Assembly (NCBI RefSeq): GCF_900302445.1
Contig: NZ_ONZF01000001.1
Coordinates: 496,001 to 560,000 of the forward strand
DNA: 64,000 nt
Direction: 5' to 3'
Source of the DNA: Palleronia abyssalis
GTDB lineage: Bacteria; Pseudomonadota; Alphaproteobacteria; Rhodobacterales; Rhodobacteraceae
Positions 17,063-29,080 of the stretch are shown one piece after another. The notes below the pieces were generated by a model, which saw only the letters and a list, made by a program, of their open reading frames with translations, was not told the origin of the DNA and did not search any database. Each line of letters opens with the position of its first letter. Positions within the stretch are counted from its first letter, which is position 1. A program made the translations under genes and the position numbers.

Positions 17063-18438
17063 GCCACCAGTCTTTCGGCGCAGTCGGCCGCAATTTCGGT
17101 CGGAATGCGGACGGTAAAGACCGTTCCCTTGCCCGGAGTGCTTTCCAGCTGGATCTGACCTTCCATCATCTCGACGATGGACCGGACGATCGAAAGACCC
17201 AGACCGGTGCCGGCAGCCCCGATATTCAGGCCCTCGCGCGTTCGGACGAAGCGATCGAAAATCCGGTCGTGATCCGCGTCGACGATGCCGATCCCGGTAT
17301 CGCGCACCCGGAGGAGAAGCAGCGACCGCCCGACATCCGGCACGAGGTCGAGCGAGGCGCGTACCTCACCAGCCTGGGTGAATTTCACGGCATTTCCGAG
17401 CAGGTTCAGACAGACCTGTCGAAATGCGTATTCGTCACCCAGGACCTTGGGCATCGACGACGAGATAGCTTCCACATCAAGGACCAGGCCCTTGCGCTGA
17501 ACCTCGGGTTCGAGAAGAACCGCAGACTCGTGCAGAACGGAGGCCGGGCAGAATGGCCGACGGTCCAGACGCGCCTCGCCGCTTTCGATCCGGGTCATGT
17601 CCAGAAGCGAGTTCACCAGGGTCATCAACTCGCAACCCGACGATTGCAGAACGCTCAGTAGTTCACGTCCGTCGTCGTCGAGTTCCTGGTCTTCCAGCAG
17701 TTCAGCCAAGCCGACGATGCCGTTCAGTGGGGTCCGCAGTTCGTGGCTGACATTGGCGAGAAACTCGGTCTTGGCCGCATCGGCAGACACGGCCCGCTCT
17801 CTCTCGATCTCAAGTTCGAGGTTCTGATGTCTCAGGCGGCGATGAACGATGATCAGGGCGACAATCGGAGATGCGACACCAAGGATGATCAGGGTCAGGA
17901 TGCTGAGGCCGAACACGGCGAAATCCCGTCGCGTCGCGGCCAGCGCCTCGGTCTGGTCGAGATACACTTCGACGGCCCCGATGACACGGCCGTCCTTGTG
18001 AACGGGCAGATACGTTTCGCTATAGAGATCGGGCCGATCCGGCCTTTCCGAGCCGTCCTTGACGCGGCTATCCGGTGTCAGCGTCTCGATTACGGCGGCC
18101 GCGGTATCACTATGGTTTCGACGGTCGGCCTCGGGGGAAACCGGATTGTCCGAGACGAAACGCTGGGCGCCTTCGGGTCCAAAAAGCTTGAACAGGAAGA
18201 CCTGTCCGAAGGTCTCCATCTCGGCAATGGCGCGCAAATCATCCGCGTCGGGGGCGGCCCCCTGGGCCAGTTCCTCGATCCGTGGGATTCGGTGGACGGC
18301 ATATTCGGCCCAGGCGATGGACTGCCGTTCGGCATCGCGCACCACGCTGCGTTCGGCGAGGATGTAGAAGAGCCATAGCGCCGTCGCCGCGATCAACACG
18401 GCAAAAGCTATGAATCCTATGAGCCTGCTAAGCTTCAT
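17059..18438 (-). CDS. Membrane sensor histidine kinase
   Basis: 459 residues. Membrane segment 1 at about 7-28, a periplasmic region at about 30-170, membrane segment 2 at about 174-198. HisKA follows with phosphoacceptor His232 in NVSHELRTP, then a HATPase with the N box (LLGNAVKFT), RDTGIGI and GTGLGLSIV. No receiver or HPt domain is attached. The partner is the overlapping receiver gene downstream. It is divergent from a broken binding-protein/hybrid-kinase pair, so it may once have worked with that system. Ligand unknown. Confidence 0.9.
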   Translation of the reverse strand: MKLSRLIGFIAFAVLIAATALWLFYILAERSVVRDAERQSIAWAEYAVHRIPRIEELAQGAAPDADDLRAIAEMETFGQVFLFKLFGPEGAQRFVSDNPVSPEADRRNHSDTAAAVIETLTPDSRVKDGSERPDRPDLYSETYLPVHKDGRVIGAVEVYLDQTEALAATRRDFAVFGLSILTLIILGVASPIVALIIVHRRLRHQNLELEIERERAVSADAAKTEFLANVSHELRTPLNGIVGLAELLEDQELDDDGRELLSVLQSSGCELMTLVNSLLDMTRIESGEARLDRRPFCPASVLHESAVLLEPEVQRKGLVLDVEAISSSMPKVLGDEYAFRQVCLNLLGNAVKFTQAGEVRASLDLVPDVGRSLLLLRVRDTGIGIVDADHDRIFDRFVRTREGLNIGAAGTGLGLSIVRSIVEMMEGQIQLESTPGKGTVFTVRIPTEIAADCAERLVA

Positions 18439-18752
18439 CTAAGGCCAATCCCGTACCACAGGGAGCCGAAAGCCCCATCGACCGTTAGATCGGCAAAGTG
18501 TGAACATAGCTTTAAAAGTTGAAAAGCGGCCCGCGCGGACCATCACGCGCCCCGTGGGTAGACCGCTGAGACATTGCCGGTCCAGCACGCCGCCCAAGCG
18601 ACCGGCTTCCCTGAGCACAATTACCGCGGACGGCGATACAGGCCGAAACTCGGGCGCTGTTAACCCCTCACGGCCCAATAGATACCCTTTGCATAGGCTT
18701 AACTTTTGGGGCGTAGGGTTCGTTGCGAGCAAGCAGACAGGGTTCTCGCACG
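18439..18752. other. Divergent intergenic region
   Basis: Separates the sensor kinase from the broken binding-protein gene. It contains an AT-rich patch near 18505-18525 that could hold a promoter. No gene or clear repeat was seen. Confidence 0.4.
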
Positions 18753-19555
18753 ATGTCCCGGAAAATTTGGCACCTGGTTCCAGCGATCGCTGCGGTCATT
18801 CTTGGCTGCACGCATTCCGCCGCCGCCGAGCCGGTGAAGGTTGGCGGAACGGGCGGATCCCTCGCCTATCTCAGATTCCGTGGGTGGGTCGATGGCGGTC
18901 GAGGTCGTGGAAGGCCTGGGAAGCAGCGGCGCGAACCGGGCGGTGATCGCCGGAGCGCTCGACGTGTCGATTCCCGGTCGCCCCCTGAAGCTGGCCGAGA
19001 AAGATGCCGGGCTTGTCGCGCGCCCCTTGCCGAACACAGCCTTCGCCCTCTTCACGTCCCGCAAAGAACCGGTCGATATACCAAGTTCACGCGTCTGGGA
19101 GCTTTACGAGAATCCCCATAATGCCGAATGACCTGTTCGGCGACCAGCCGGTCCGGGTTATCCTGAGAGCAGAGGCCGACAGCGATCAGGCTTTTGCCAA
19201 GGCAAGCTTCGATGGTTTCGAAGCCGCCTACGAGGCCGCGCGTTCCGTGCCGGGCGTTCCTCTCGCCCAGACCGATCAGGACAATGCGGATCTGGCAGAA
19301 AAGCTGCCCAATTCCGTGACAACCGGGACTTTGCTTCAGATGATCAGTGAAGGCCGCGATCTGCGCCCGGTCAGCATCGATGGTGTGCTGCCTTCGCCAC
19401 AGACGATCCGAAGCGCAGAGTATCCCTATGTGAAGACGTTCTACGTCGTTCACCGGCCCGATGCGGCCGCCGACGTCGCCGCATATGTCGATTATTTGTT
19501 CTCCCCGCCCGGAATCGGTAAGGCGGAGGAACTCGGCGCACTGGTCGTCAAGTAG
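18753..19555 (+). pseudogene. Frameshifted phosphate-type periplasmic binding protein (PstS-like)
   Basis: The start is intact: ATG 18753 opens a signal peptide (WHLVPAIAAVILGC, HSAAAEPVKVGGTGG). After about residue 45 the reading continues in the next frame with VEVVEGLGSSGANRAVIAG and FALFTSRKEPVDIPSSRVWE. It then moves to a third frame for FGDQPVRVILRAEADSDQAF to the stop at 19555. About 25 residues expected between SLAYLR and VEVVEG are missing. This is a PstS-like type 2 binding protein, inactivated by at least two frame changes and a deletion. It lies 5 nt before the broken hybrid kinase and was probably its periplasmic sensor partner. Confidence 0.8.
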
Positions 19556-19560
19556 CCTTC

Positions 19561-21728
19561 ATGGCGATCGAAGTGCGCCCGGGTTCGGCCATTCTGGACG
19601 ATCAAAACCAGATTCGTCGGATCGTTCGTTGGCTCGGACGCGCTATCATGATCCTGATGGGTCTCGTCGTGCCCGCCCGGGATCTCGGTGATAATCGTTC
19701 TCAATGTCTACTGGGAACGCCATGACGACGCCTCAAGGGCAGCTGGCACGATCGCCGGACACATCTACAGTACCCCGGGATTCTGGCAGTATCAGACCGA
19801 GCGCCTGGAAGGCCTTCTGGAGGGTGAAGGACGGCACGAAGTTGCGGTCGCTTTCACCCTCGAAGACGACACGGGAACGATCGCGCGGTCCCATGAGATT
19901 GTCGGCCCGGTTGCCATGACGGTGTGTCATCCCGTCCGGCTACAGAATACCAGCGTCGCCCAAACCTGCGCCTCCTCGGATGCGCTGCCCATGGTCGGAG
20001 GGCCGGGGGTGATGTGGCTGATATTCTTGGCGATAGGAGCCGCGGCGTATGAATTCCTTTCCGTCCGCCCGGTCGAAATCCTGGATTCGACAATTGCCAA
20101 CCTCAAGTCGAAGGCGGAGGAGGCAAAATCTGTAGACCTCGCGAAAACCGAATTTCTTTCGGTCATGAACCACGAAATCCGAACCCCGATGAACGGTATT
20201 CTGGGCATGGTCGAATTGCTGCAGGACACGCGCCTGACGCCCGATCAGAAGGTTTTCATGGAAACGATCCGATCCTCCGGCACCTCGTTGCTCGCAATCA
20301 TCAACGACATTCTCGACTTCTCCCGGGTCGATGCCGGCCACCTGCGCCTTGCCGATGAAGAGTTCGACCTGGGACGGATCGCGGACGAGGTTGGCAGGCT
20401 GCTTGGACCCTTTGCCCGCGAGAAAGGGGTCGAGCTGATGATACGTGTCGTATCCCAACCTCCCCCTGATGCTACGCGGCGATCCCTGCCGATTGCGCCA
20501 GATCGTGCTGAATTTGACGACGAACGCCATCAAGTTCACCCCGGAAGGGGAAGTCTTGCTGGATCTCTCCCGCGACGCGCAGGCTGCGGGTGATGGCATT
20601 GGGCTCCGCGTTTCGGTGCGTGATACCGGCGTGGGTCTTCCGGACGAGGCGCTGGCGACGATCTTCGACAAACTCACGCAATTGGATAGCTCGTACTCCC
20701 GCAGCCAGGAAGGAACCGGGCTTGGGCTTGCGATCAGCAAGGCCCTGGTCGAAGCCATGGGCGGCCGGATTTACGCGGAATCCAAACTGGGAGAAGGCTC
20801 TGTCTTCTGGTTTGCACTGAATCTCGGGCCCGCAGGATCGGCCGTGCGTCGCGCCGATACAGCCTTGCCATATACCGGGATCGTCGGTCGCCGGGTTCTC
20901 CTGATCAGTGACGCGTCGACCCGGCAATCGATCCTGACCGAGATGCTCGAAGCCTGGGGATTGGTTGTAAAGGTGCAGGGATACTTCTCTGAAATCATGG
21001 CAGGTCTGGCCCAGGCGTCGGAGCCGGAGGACTGGTACGATCTTCTTCTAATCGATGACCCCGGATCGGCCAACGCAGGCTCGGCCGAAACCCTGCGGGC
21101 ACGGGCGGAGTCATCGGGGCTTCCGGTGATCTCGATATGCTCGCTGCGACATTTCCCGTCTGACGAGAGGCAGCATTCGACCCCGTGGTCGACCGTGGCA
21201 AAACCCGTCGTCGCGGACGAGTTGCTCGCCGAGATCGTTCGATCTCTGAGGCTGGATCAAAGCCGTGACCCGCAGATACACCCCGTAGATAGTGCCGAAA
21301 AAACGACGACCGCGGTCCCGACTGCGGCTGAAGGGCAACCGCCCGTCCTCGTGGTGGACGACAGTGCGACGAGCAGGCAACTGGCCCGAGCATTTCTGCA
21401 CAAGATGGGCTTGGCAGCTGCAATGGCCAAAAATGGCGCGGAGGCGGTAGAGTACGTCCGAAACAGTCGACCGCGCATGATCCTTATGGACGTCTCGATG
21501 CCGCAAATGAACGGGCTGGATGCCACCCGGGCGATCCGGGCTTGGGAAGACGAAACGTGCGACCGCGCATTCATCGTAGGCCTTACCGCCCATGCGATGC
21601 CCGGGGATCGGGACGTCTGCCTTGAAGCGGGCATGGAGGAATATCTTTCAAAGCCCTTCAGGCTAGTGGATTTTAAGCACCTTCTTGGAAAGATGGAAGG
21701 TCCGGAGAGTACCCCCGACCCGGCATAG
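19561..21728 (+). pseudogene. Frameshifted hybrid sensor histidine kinase
   Basis: Starts at ATG 19561 with a membrane segment (RAIMILMGLVV), then shifts frame near 19670 to continue as IIVLNVYWE, a periplasmic part, a second membrane segment near 20020 and HisKA with VMNHEIRTPMNGILGMVELL. A second shift near 20448-20450, consistent with one extra base, leads into the frame carrying GDPCRLRQIVLNLTTNAIKF, RDTGVGLP and GTGLGLAIS. A degenerate receiver and a complete receiver (VLVVDDSATSRQ, ILMDVSMPQMNG, LSKPF) follow, ending at 21728. The gene is intact except for the two shifts. Either it is recently inactivated or both shifts are sequencing errors. Confidence 0.82.
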
Positions 21729-22091
21729 CTCCCGCTCTGCGGTGGGCGACAGTAACGCCTTCAGGTTTCCACTCGAACCTCGGAATGGCGGTTCGCGCGT
21801 CTGCGACCGATGGCCGAACTTCTGGACGAGAGTTTCGCCCTCCTCCCGGAAGATGTCGCCGACGAGCCGTCCGACGGCGCGTATCGCTGGGGTATCCAAC
21901 CCGTCTGTATTCGGACGACAAACAGAGCCCCGGCCTGGTATCATGTGAACGAGGCGTCCAAGGGAAGGACCGGCCAACGGCAAAACGGATCAGGAATACC
22001 GCGAACTATGGGCGTCAGGCCCTCGGGGGAGCGGGACAGCTGGTACAATCCGCGCGCGAAGCGACGGGAAAATGGCAGCTTGAGAGGATTG
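21729..22091. other. Gene-free stretch before tRNA-Arg
   Basis: Between the hybrid-kinase pseudogene and the 3' end of tRNA-Arg. Short frames only, none resembling a family. I saw no direct repeat of the tRNA 3' end and no integrase. Confidence 0.4.
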
Positions 22092-22168
22092 TGGCGCACC
22101 CATCAGGATTCGAACCTGAGGCCTTCGCCTTCGGAGGGCGACGCTCTATCCAGCTGAGCTATGGGTGC
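22092..22168 (-). tRNA. tRNA-Arg (anticodon CCG)
   Basis: 77 nt including an encoded CCA (22094-22092). Acceptor strand GCACCCA at 22168-22162 pairs with TGGGTGC at 22102-22096. The D arm contains AGCTGGATAGA, the anticodon stem is TCGCC/GGCGA with loop CTCCGAA (anticodon CCG), and the T loop contains TTCGAATCC. All cloverleaf arms pair. It reads CGG arginine codons. Its 3' end faces the decayed region. Confidence 0.95.
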
Positions 22169-22532
22169 GTGCACGTTTTGACAACGTGCGCCGTGCCTAC
22201 ACGATCCTTTCCCCGGTGAAAAGGCCAGATCAAAGGGGGCGCCACCTTTCCCCGGGTGTCCGCCGTCCGTGCGCGCGCCGGGCCAACGCGATTTTTACCG
22301 AAGCCCGGATAAACCCGCCCGGCGCACACAGGAAGACCAGCGAAATCGGGAGGGGCCGTCCGGCCTGGCAATCGGGCAGTCCTGATCACGGGTTTCACCG
22401 GTGAAATCGACGGCCGGGGGTGACGCCCCGTCCCAGACTCGCGACCGGGCGGCGCCGCCCCCTTCGTAGCATCAGACCAGACTGCACGGGATCGCCCGGC
22501 GCCGGACAGCGGCGCGCGGGACCTTCAGCGTG
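22169..22532. other. Intergenic region with a repeated short palindrome
   Basis: No gene seen. It contains the perfect 14-bp palindrome TTTCACCGGTGAAA at 22393-22406 and a near copy, TTTCCCCGGTGAAA, at 22208-22221, about 185 nt apart. Confidence 0.4.
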
Positions 22533-22557
22533 GGAAATTTTCGGATCGAAAATTTCC
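22533..22557. terminator. AT-rich hairpin after sufS (11-bp perfect arms)
   Basis: GGAAATTTTCG (22533-22543) and CGAAAATTTCC (22547-22557) flank the loop GAT. It lies 10 nt past the sufS stop and has no separate T-run, though the stem itself is AT-rich. The core is shared with the hairpin at 32770-32792. Confidence 0.55.
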
Positions 22558-22566
22558 GGCGCGGCT

Positions 22567-23787
<1,221 letters not shown>

Positions 23788-23799
23788 GGGGGGTCCTCC

Positions 23800-24393
23800 T
23801 TACCGGGGCACCGTGACCCCGGTGAGGGTCAGAATGAAAGAGAGACCGAGTGCCACACCCACCAGCACGACAAGGATCATGCCGAAGACCCGGCCCATCG
23901 AGGCAAAGCCGTGCAGCTCGGCCACGAAGGCCGTCAGCAGGTAAAGAAACAGACCGATCCCGGCGATCAGGATCAGCCCGGCGACACCCGGCAGGATGAA
24001 CAGGAACGCTGATTGGACGACCTGAAGGCAGATCATGATGAACTGAAGCCAGACGACGGCCAGAAGCGCGTCCTCGACCCGCCCCTCGCCGCCCATGGCG
24101 CGGCCGACGCGGTCGATCAGAATGACCGATACGGCAAGGATCACGAATTGCAGCGCGCCGAAGACGAAGGGACTGAGGAATTGCGGTGCGTCGGTCCCCT
24201 CGGGGATCGTCGCCAGAAGCAGCATGTTGCCAAGCTCGGCCATAAGAACCGAGACGACGACGACCAGAACCAGCGCTTCCCACAGGGCGCCCTGCGGCAG
24301 GTCGAGGTTGCGCAGCCGCGCGAAAGTCACACGCGGATCGCGCACGGTTTCGCCCGCAAGGCGCAAAAGGGTGCCGAAAGACAGATCGCTCAT
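23800..24393 (-). CDS. YIP1-family membrane protein
   Basis: 197 residues with about five hydrophobic helices (for example LWEALVLVVVVSVLMAELGN and FLFILPGVAGLILIAGIGLF). A short soluble N-terminus reads MSDLSFGTLLRLAGETVRDP, a pattern seen in bacterial YIP1-domain proteins. The ATG at 24393 overlaps the preceding gene's stop by 4 bp. The longer upstream frame is only readthrough. Function unknown; its place between sufD and sufS suggests cotranscription with iron-sulfur assembly. Confidence 0.8.
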   Translation of the reverse strand: MSDLSFGTLLRLAGETVRDPRVTFARLRNLDLPQGALWEALVLVVVVSVLMAELGNMLLLATIPEGTDAPQFLSPFVFGALQFVILAVSVILIDRVGRAMGGEGRVEDALLAVVWLQFIMICLQVVQSAFLFILPGVAGLILIAGIGLFLYLLTAFVAELHGFASMGRVFGMILVVLVGVALGLSFILTLTGVTVPR

Positions 24394-24872
24394 CCGCGCT
24401 CCACAGAATAAAGACCGCCCGCCCAGACGCCGAGGAACGCCAGAAGCGCCACAATCCCCACGACGTCGAGAGCCGGCCCGGGTCCGACGAACCCGGCCAC
24501 CAGCCCCCACAGAAGCCACAAGGGGGACGCGGCCAGAAGCGCCCAGAACAGGGCCATCCGCGCCTCGGTATAGGTGGCGTGCCCGCCGATGCGGCGGGCG
24601 ACGAAATGCGTCAGTCCCGCCAACCCGTAAAGGGCCAGCGGAACGATGAATATCCAAGCCAGAAGCGCGCCGCCCAGCATGGGTTGCAGCTCTTGCCCCG
24701 TCAGAAACGAGTCCCGCGACAGCCGCGGCCACTGCGCGACGAAGATCAGGAAGCACGCCAGGAACACCGTGATCAGCGCACGCGCCTCGGCCCGCTCGCT
24801 GCTGCCCAGGCGGCGTCGGACAACGTCGCCCGGCCTCCGGTAGGACGCCACGATATCCCTTGCCAGTGCCAC
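24390..24872 (-). CDS. YIP1-like membrane protein (GTG start)
   Basis: 160 residues. The GTG at 24872 directly follows the sufD stop, and translation from it gives VALARDIVASYRRPGDVVRR, then four to five hydrophobic helices. Its N-terminal pattern (short soluble part with a conserved R/P-rich turn) parallels the neighbouring YIP1 protein, so the two look like diverged tandem paralogues. Together they may form a hetero-oligomer in the membrane. Function unknown. Confidence 0.72.
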   Translation of the reverse strand: MALARDIVASYRRPGDVVRRRLGSSERAEARALITVFLACFLIFVAQWPRLSRDSFLTGQELQPMLGGALLAWIFIVPLALYGLAGLTHFVARRIGGHATYTEARMALFWALLAASPLWLLWGLVAGFVGPGPALDVVGIVALLAFLGVWAGGLYSVERG

Positions 24873-24873
24873 G

Positions 24874-26171
24874 TCAGTCCGCGTGCCGGTCGAGCCAGTT
24901 TTCCAGCCGCGTGCGCAGGCTTTCAGCGATGTCATCGCTCTCGATCTCGTGCAGGGATTCCGCCAGGAACGCCAGGACAAGAAGGTCCATCGCGCGCCGA
25001 TGCGGCACACCGCGAGCCTTGAGGTAGAACAGCATGTCCTCGTCGATCGAGCCGGTCGTGGACCCGTGCGAGCAAGCCACGTCGTCGGCATAGATCTCAA
25101 GCTCGGGCTTGGCGAGGAACTGGCTGTCGTCGTCCAGCAACAGCGCCTGGCTGATCTGATAACCGTCGGTCTTCTGCGCGCCGGGCTTGACCAGGATCTT
25201 GCCTTGGAACACTCCCACGGCACCGTTCTTCAGCACCTTCTTGAAGACCTGCCGCGATTCGCAATTTACCGCGTCATGAGTCACGAACACCGTGTCGTCA
25301 TGGTGGAACGGGGCAATCCGACCGTCCCCAATGGCGGCGCCCGCAACATGGGCCACGGCATTGTCGCCGGTGAATTCCACGATATGCTCGTTGCGGGTCA
25401 GCGCGCCGTTCAGCGAAAGCGTAAAGGATTTCAGCACGCTCTCGCGACCCAAACGGCCGAAGGTGTGGGTATTGGCACGACGCTCGCGGTTGCGGCCCTG
25501 CGCGCGAACGTGGTGGAACGTGCCCGTGTCGGCCACATCCGCCTCAAGCACGGTATTGAACCGCGCGCCCGGGGCCCCGGCTTCCAGCAGTGTGACCGCG
25601 GCGCCTTCGTCCACCTTCACGACGTGGTGCAGGATCGGGTCGCTATCGGACTTCTCATGTACGTAGCGGATGCAGATCGGCCGCGTTCCGGTGCCGGTGG
25701 CGTGGATCAGCACGCCGTCAGCGGCGAAGGCGGTGTTCAGCGCCGCGAAGGGACGCCAGACGGGATCCTGCCCCTTGGCCTCCAGCGTGCCGTAAAGGTC
25801 CTTGGCCCAGTGGATATCCGCGCCCTGAACCGAGGCAAGGCGCGAGATCTCGACCCCTTCGAGCCTCAGATCGTCCGAGGCGTCGGCGTCGAACACACCG
25901 TCGCGGAAGACCAGCGTCAGTGCGTCGATCCCATCGAATATCGGGGCCTCGTCGCTTTCGTCCATGGGCGCCGCGCCCGGCACCTCGGTCGCGTTCAGGT
26001 CGGTCGGCCGGGTGAAGCGCCAGTATTCGTCGCGCGCGGCCGGCAGGCCCCGGGCCGTCAGCCGCGACAGCGCATCGGCGCGCGCAGACCGGGTCCAGCC
26101 GTCCTGCACCGGCAGGCTGAGCGTCGACAGCCGCGCGTCGGTGGCGTCCTGCTTGACTTGCGGCAAGGCCA

Positions 26172-26175
<4 letters not shown>
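24874..26175 (-). CDS. sufD: Fe-S cluster assembly protein SufD
   Basis: 433 residues, SufB/SufD family. The C-terminal beta-helix region is clear (DDDSQFLAKPELEIYADDVA, SHGSTTGSIDEDMLFYLKARG). SufD pairs with SufB on the SufC ATPase to form the SufBC2D scaffold. Start ATG 26175 overlaps the sufC stop; a second ATG follows at 26172. Downstream is the first YIP1-like gene. Confidence 0.95.
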
Positions 26176-26927
<752 letters not shown>

Positions 26928-26953
26928 CTTTTCTTCCTTGCATTCTGTATCGG

Positions 26954-27298
26954 TCAATCGACCGTGACGGCCGTTCCGGAGGCCGAGACCATCAGCATGG
27001 ACCCTTCCTTCCCGATGACCTCGTAATCCAGATCGACACCCACGACGGCATTCGCGCCCGCGTCCCGCGCCCGATCTTCCAGTTCCTTCAGCGCGGTCTC
27101 GCGCGCCTCGTTCAGCGATTTTTCGTACGACCCCGAACGGCCGCCCAGCACGTCAGTGATCCCGGCGAAGAAGTCGCGAAAGACGTTCGCGCCCAGGATG
27201 GCCTCGCCCACGACGATGCCGCGGTATTCGGTGATCCTGCGCCCCTCAATACCGGGGGTGGTGGTGATGATCATGTCCGATTTCGACCAGATGCTCAT
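26954..27298 (-). CDS. YbjQ/UPF0145-family protein
   Basis: 114 residues, the family's usual length. Matches the YbjQ fold: [39 protein letters not shown], and the terminal [15 protein letters not shown] with [12 protein letters not shown]. Members are described as putative heavy-metal-binding or pore-like pentamers, but no cysteine is present here. The start overlaps the preceding small membrane gene by 4 bp. Its presence in the suf operon suggests an accessory role, not demonstrated. Confidence 0.88.
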   Translation of the reverse strand: MSIWSKSDMIITTTPGIEGRRITEYRGIVVGEAILGANVFRDFFAGITDVLGGRSGSYEKSLNEARETALKELEDRARDAGANAVVGVDLDYEVIGKEGSMLMVSASGTAVTVD

Positions 27299-27501
27299 TT
27301 CCGTCTCCGTTTGAACATGAGCCGCCCGGCGACCCATCCGATGGCGGCCGACACGGCCAGAACAATCAGAACGCGGGGCATGGGGCTTTGCAGCCACCAC
27401 GCCAAGCTTGCGATCAGGCCCATGACCACCGCGACGCCGACCGTCAGGGTGACGAAGAACCGCGCCTTTTCCGGCGCCCTGATGGGGTCCAGTTCACCCA
27501 A
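27295..27501 (-). CDS. Small two-helix membrane protein
   Basis: 68 residues: a short charged N-terminus ([16 protein letters not shown]), two hydrophobic helices at about 17-37 and 42-60, and a basic tail ending KRRRK. It lies 1 nt after sufB and overlaps the YbjQ gene by 4 bp, so it is clearly an operon member. No family recognised; such small membrane genes occur at this position in related suf operons. Confidence 0.75.
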   Translation of the reverse strand: MGELDPIRAPEKARFFVTLTVGVAVVMGLIASLAWWLQSPMPRVLIVLAVSAAIGWVAGRLMFKRRRK

Positions 27502-27502
27502 T

Positions 27503-29065
27503 TCAGCCCACCGAACCTTCGAGGCTGATCGCGACCAGCTGCTGCGCTTCCATCGCGAATTCCATCGGCAGCGCCTGCAGGACCTCCTTGCAGAAGCCGT
27601 TGACGATCAGCGCGACCGCTTCTTCCTCGTCCATGCCGCGCTGTTGGCAATAGAACATCTGGTCGTCATCCACCTTCGACGTCGTCGCCTCGTGCTCGAC
27701 CCGGCTGCTGTTGTTCTTGACCTCGATATAGGGAACCGTGTGGGCCCCGCACTGGTCGCCGATCAAAAGGCTGTCGCACTGGGTATAGTTGCGGCTGTTC
27801 CTGGCCTTGGGGTGCATCGACACCAGCCCGCGATAGGTGTTCTGCGCATGGCCCGCGCTGATCCCCTTCGACACAATCCGCGACCGGGTGTTTTTCCCAA
27901 GGTGGATCATCTTGGTGCCGGTATCGGCCTGCTGCCAGTTGTTGGTGATGGCGATCGAATAAAACTCGCCCTGGCTTTCGTCGCCGCGCAGGATGCAGGA
28001 CGGGTACTTCCACGTCAGCGCGGACCCGGTCTCGACCTGCGTCCACGACACCTTCGACCGGTCGCCCCGGCAATCGGCACGCTTGGTGACGAAGTTGTAG
28101 ATGCCGCCCTTCCCGTTCTCGTCGCCCGGATACCAATTCTGCACGGTGGAATACTTCACCTCGGCATCGTCGAGCGCGACGATCTCGACCACCGCAGCGT
28201 GCAACTGGTTGGTGTCGCGCATGGGCGCCGTGCAGCCTTCGAGGTAGCTGACGTAAGAGCCTTCGTCGGCGATGATCAGCGTGCGCTCGAACTGGCCGGT
28301 ATCGGCGGCGTTGATGCGGAAATAGGTCGACAGCTCCATCGGACACCGCGTGCCCTTGGGAATGTAGACGAACGACCCGTCCGAGAACACGGCCGCGTTC
28401 AGCGTCGCGAAGTAGTTGTCCTGCACCGGCACGACGCTGGCGAGGTATTTCTTCACCAGATCGGGGTGCTCGCGCACCGCTTCGGAGATCGAACAGAAGA
28501 TGACGCCCGCCTGCGCAAGCTCCTTCTTGAAGGTCGTGCCGACGCTGACGCTGTCGAACACCGCGTCCACAGCAACCTTGCGCCCGCCGCTTGCGTCATC
28601 GTCGATATCCTTCGATTCCGCAGGGGTCTTGCCCTCGGCGCCTTCGACACCGGCCAGGATCATCTGCTCCTTCAGCGGAATACCCAGCTTTTCATAGGTC
28701 TCCAACAACTTGGGATCGACCTCGTCCAGCGACTTGGGCTTCTCTTTCATCGAAGACGGCTTGGCGTAGTAATACTGCTCCTGGTAATCCACGGGCGCGT
28801 ATTTCAGCATGGACCAGTCCGGCTCGGCCATCTGCTGCCAGCGGCGGAACGCGTCCAGACGGAACTCGAGCATCCACTCAGGCTCTTCGTTGCGTTCCGA
28901 GATCAGGCGCACGATGTCCTCGGTCAGCCCCTTGGGGGCGAAGTCCATCTCGATCTCGGTATTCCAGCCATGCTTGTAGGCCCCCGAGAGTTGCTTGACG
29001 GCGTCGACGGTTTCCTGGTCGACACCTTCCTTCACTTGCGAGTCCAGAACGGTCTGATCGGTCAT
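27503..29065 (-). CDS. sufB: Fe-S cluster assembly protein SufB
   Basis: 520 residues. Contains conserved SufB blocks [32 protein letters not shown], and near the end [20 protein letters not shown] with [20 protein letters not shown]. It includes the conserved Cys and Glu/His residues used for cluster building. SufB is the core scaffold with SufC and SufD. It follows the IscS-like gene by 15 nt. Confidence 0.96.
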   Translation of the reverse strand: MTDQTVLDSQVKEGVDQETVDAVKQLSGAYKHGWNTEIEMDFAPKGLTEDIVRLISERNEEPEWMLEFRLDAFRRWQQMAEPDWSMLKYAPVDYQEQYYYAKPSSMKEKPKSLDEVDPKLLETYEKLGIPLKEQMILAGVEGAEGKTPAESKDIDDDASGGRKVAVDAVFDSVSVGTTFKKELAQAGVIFCSISEAVREHPDLVKKYLASVVPVQDNYFATLNAAVFSDGSFVYIPKGTRCPMELSTYFRINAADTGQFERTLIIADEGSYVSYLEGCTAPMRDTNQLHAAVVEIVALDDAEVKYSTVQNWYPGDENGKGGIYNFVTKRADCRGDRSKVSWTQVETGSALTWKYPSCILRGDESQGEFYSIAITNNWQQADTGTKMIHLGKNTRSRIVSKGISAGHAQNTYRGLVSMHPKARNSRNYTQCDSLLIGDQCGAHTVPYIEVKNNSSRVEHEATTSKVDDDQMFYCQQRGMDEEEAVALIVNGFCKEVLQALPMEFAMEAQQLVAISLEGSVG

Positions 29066-29080
29066 CCGAGTTCTCCTTGC

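Noticed and set aside
22092-22168. Integration site with duplicated tRNA end
   Set aside because: I looked for a second copy of the tRNA-Arg 3' end between 14 and 22 kb and saw none, so no att pair is claimed.
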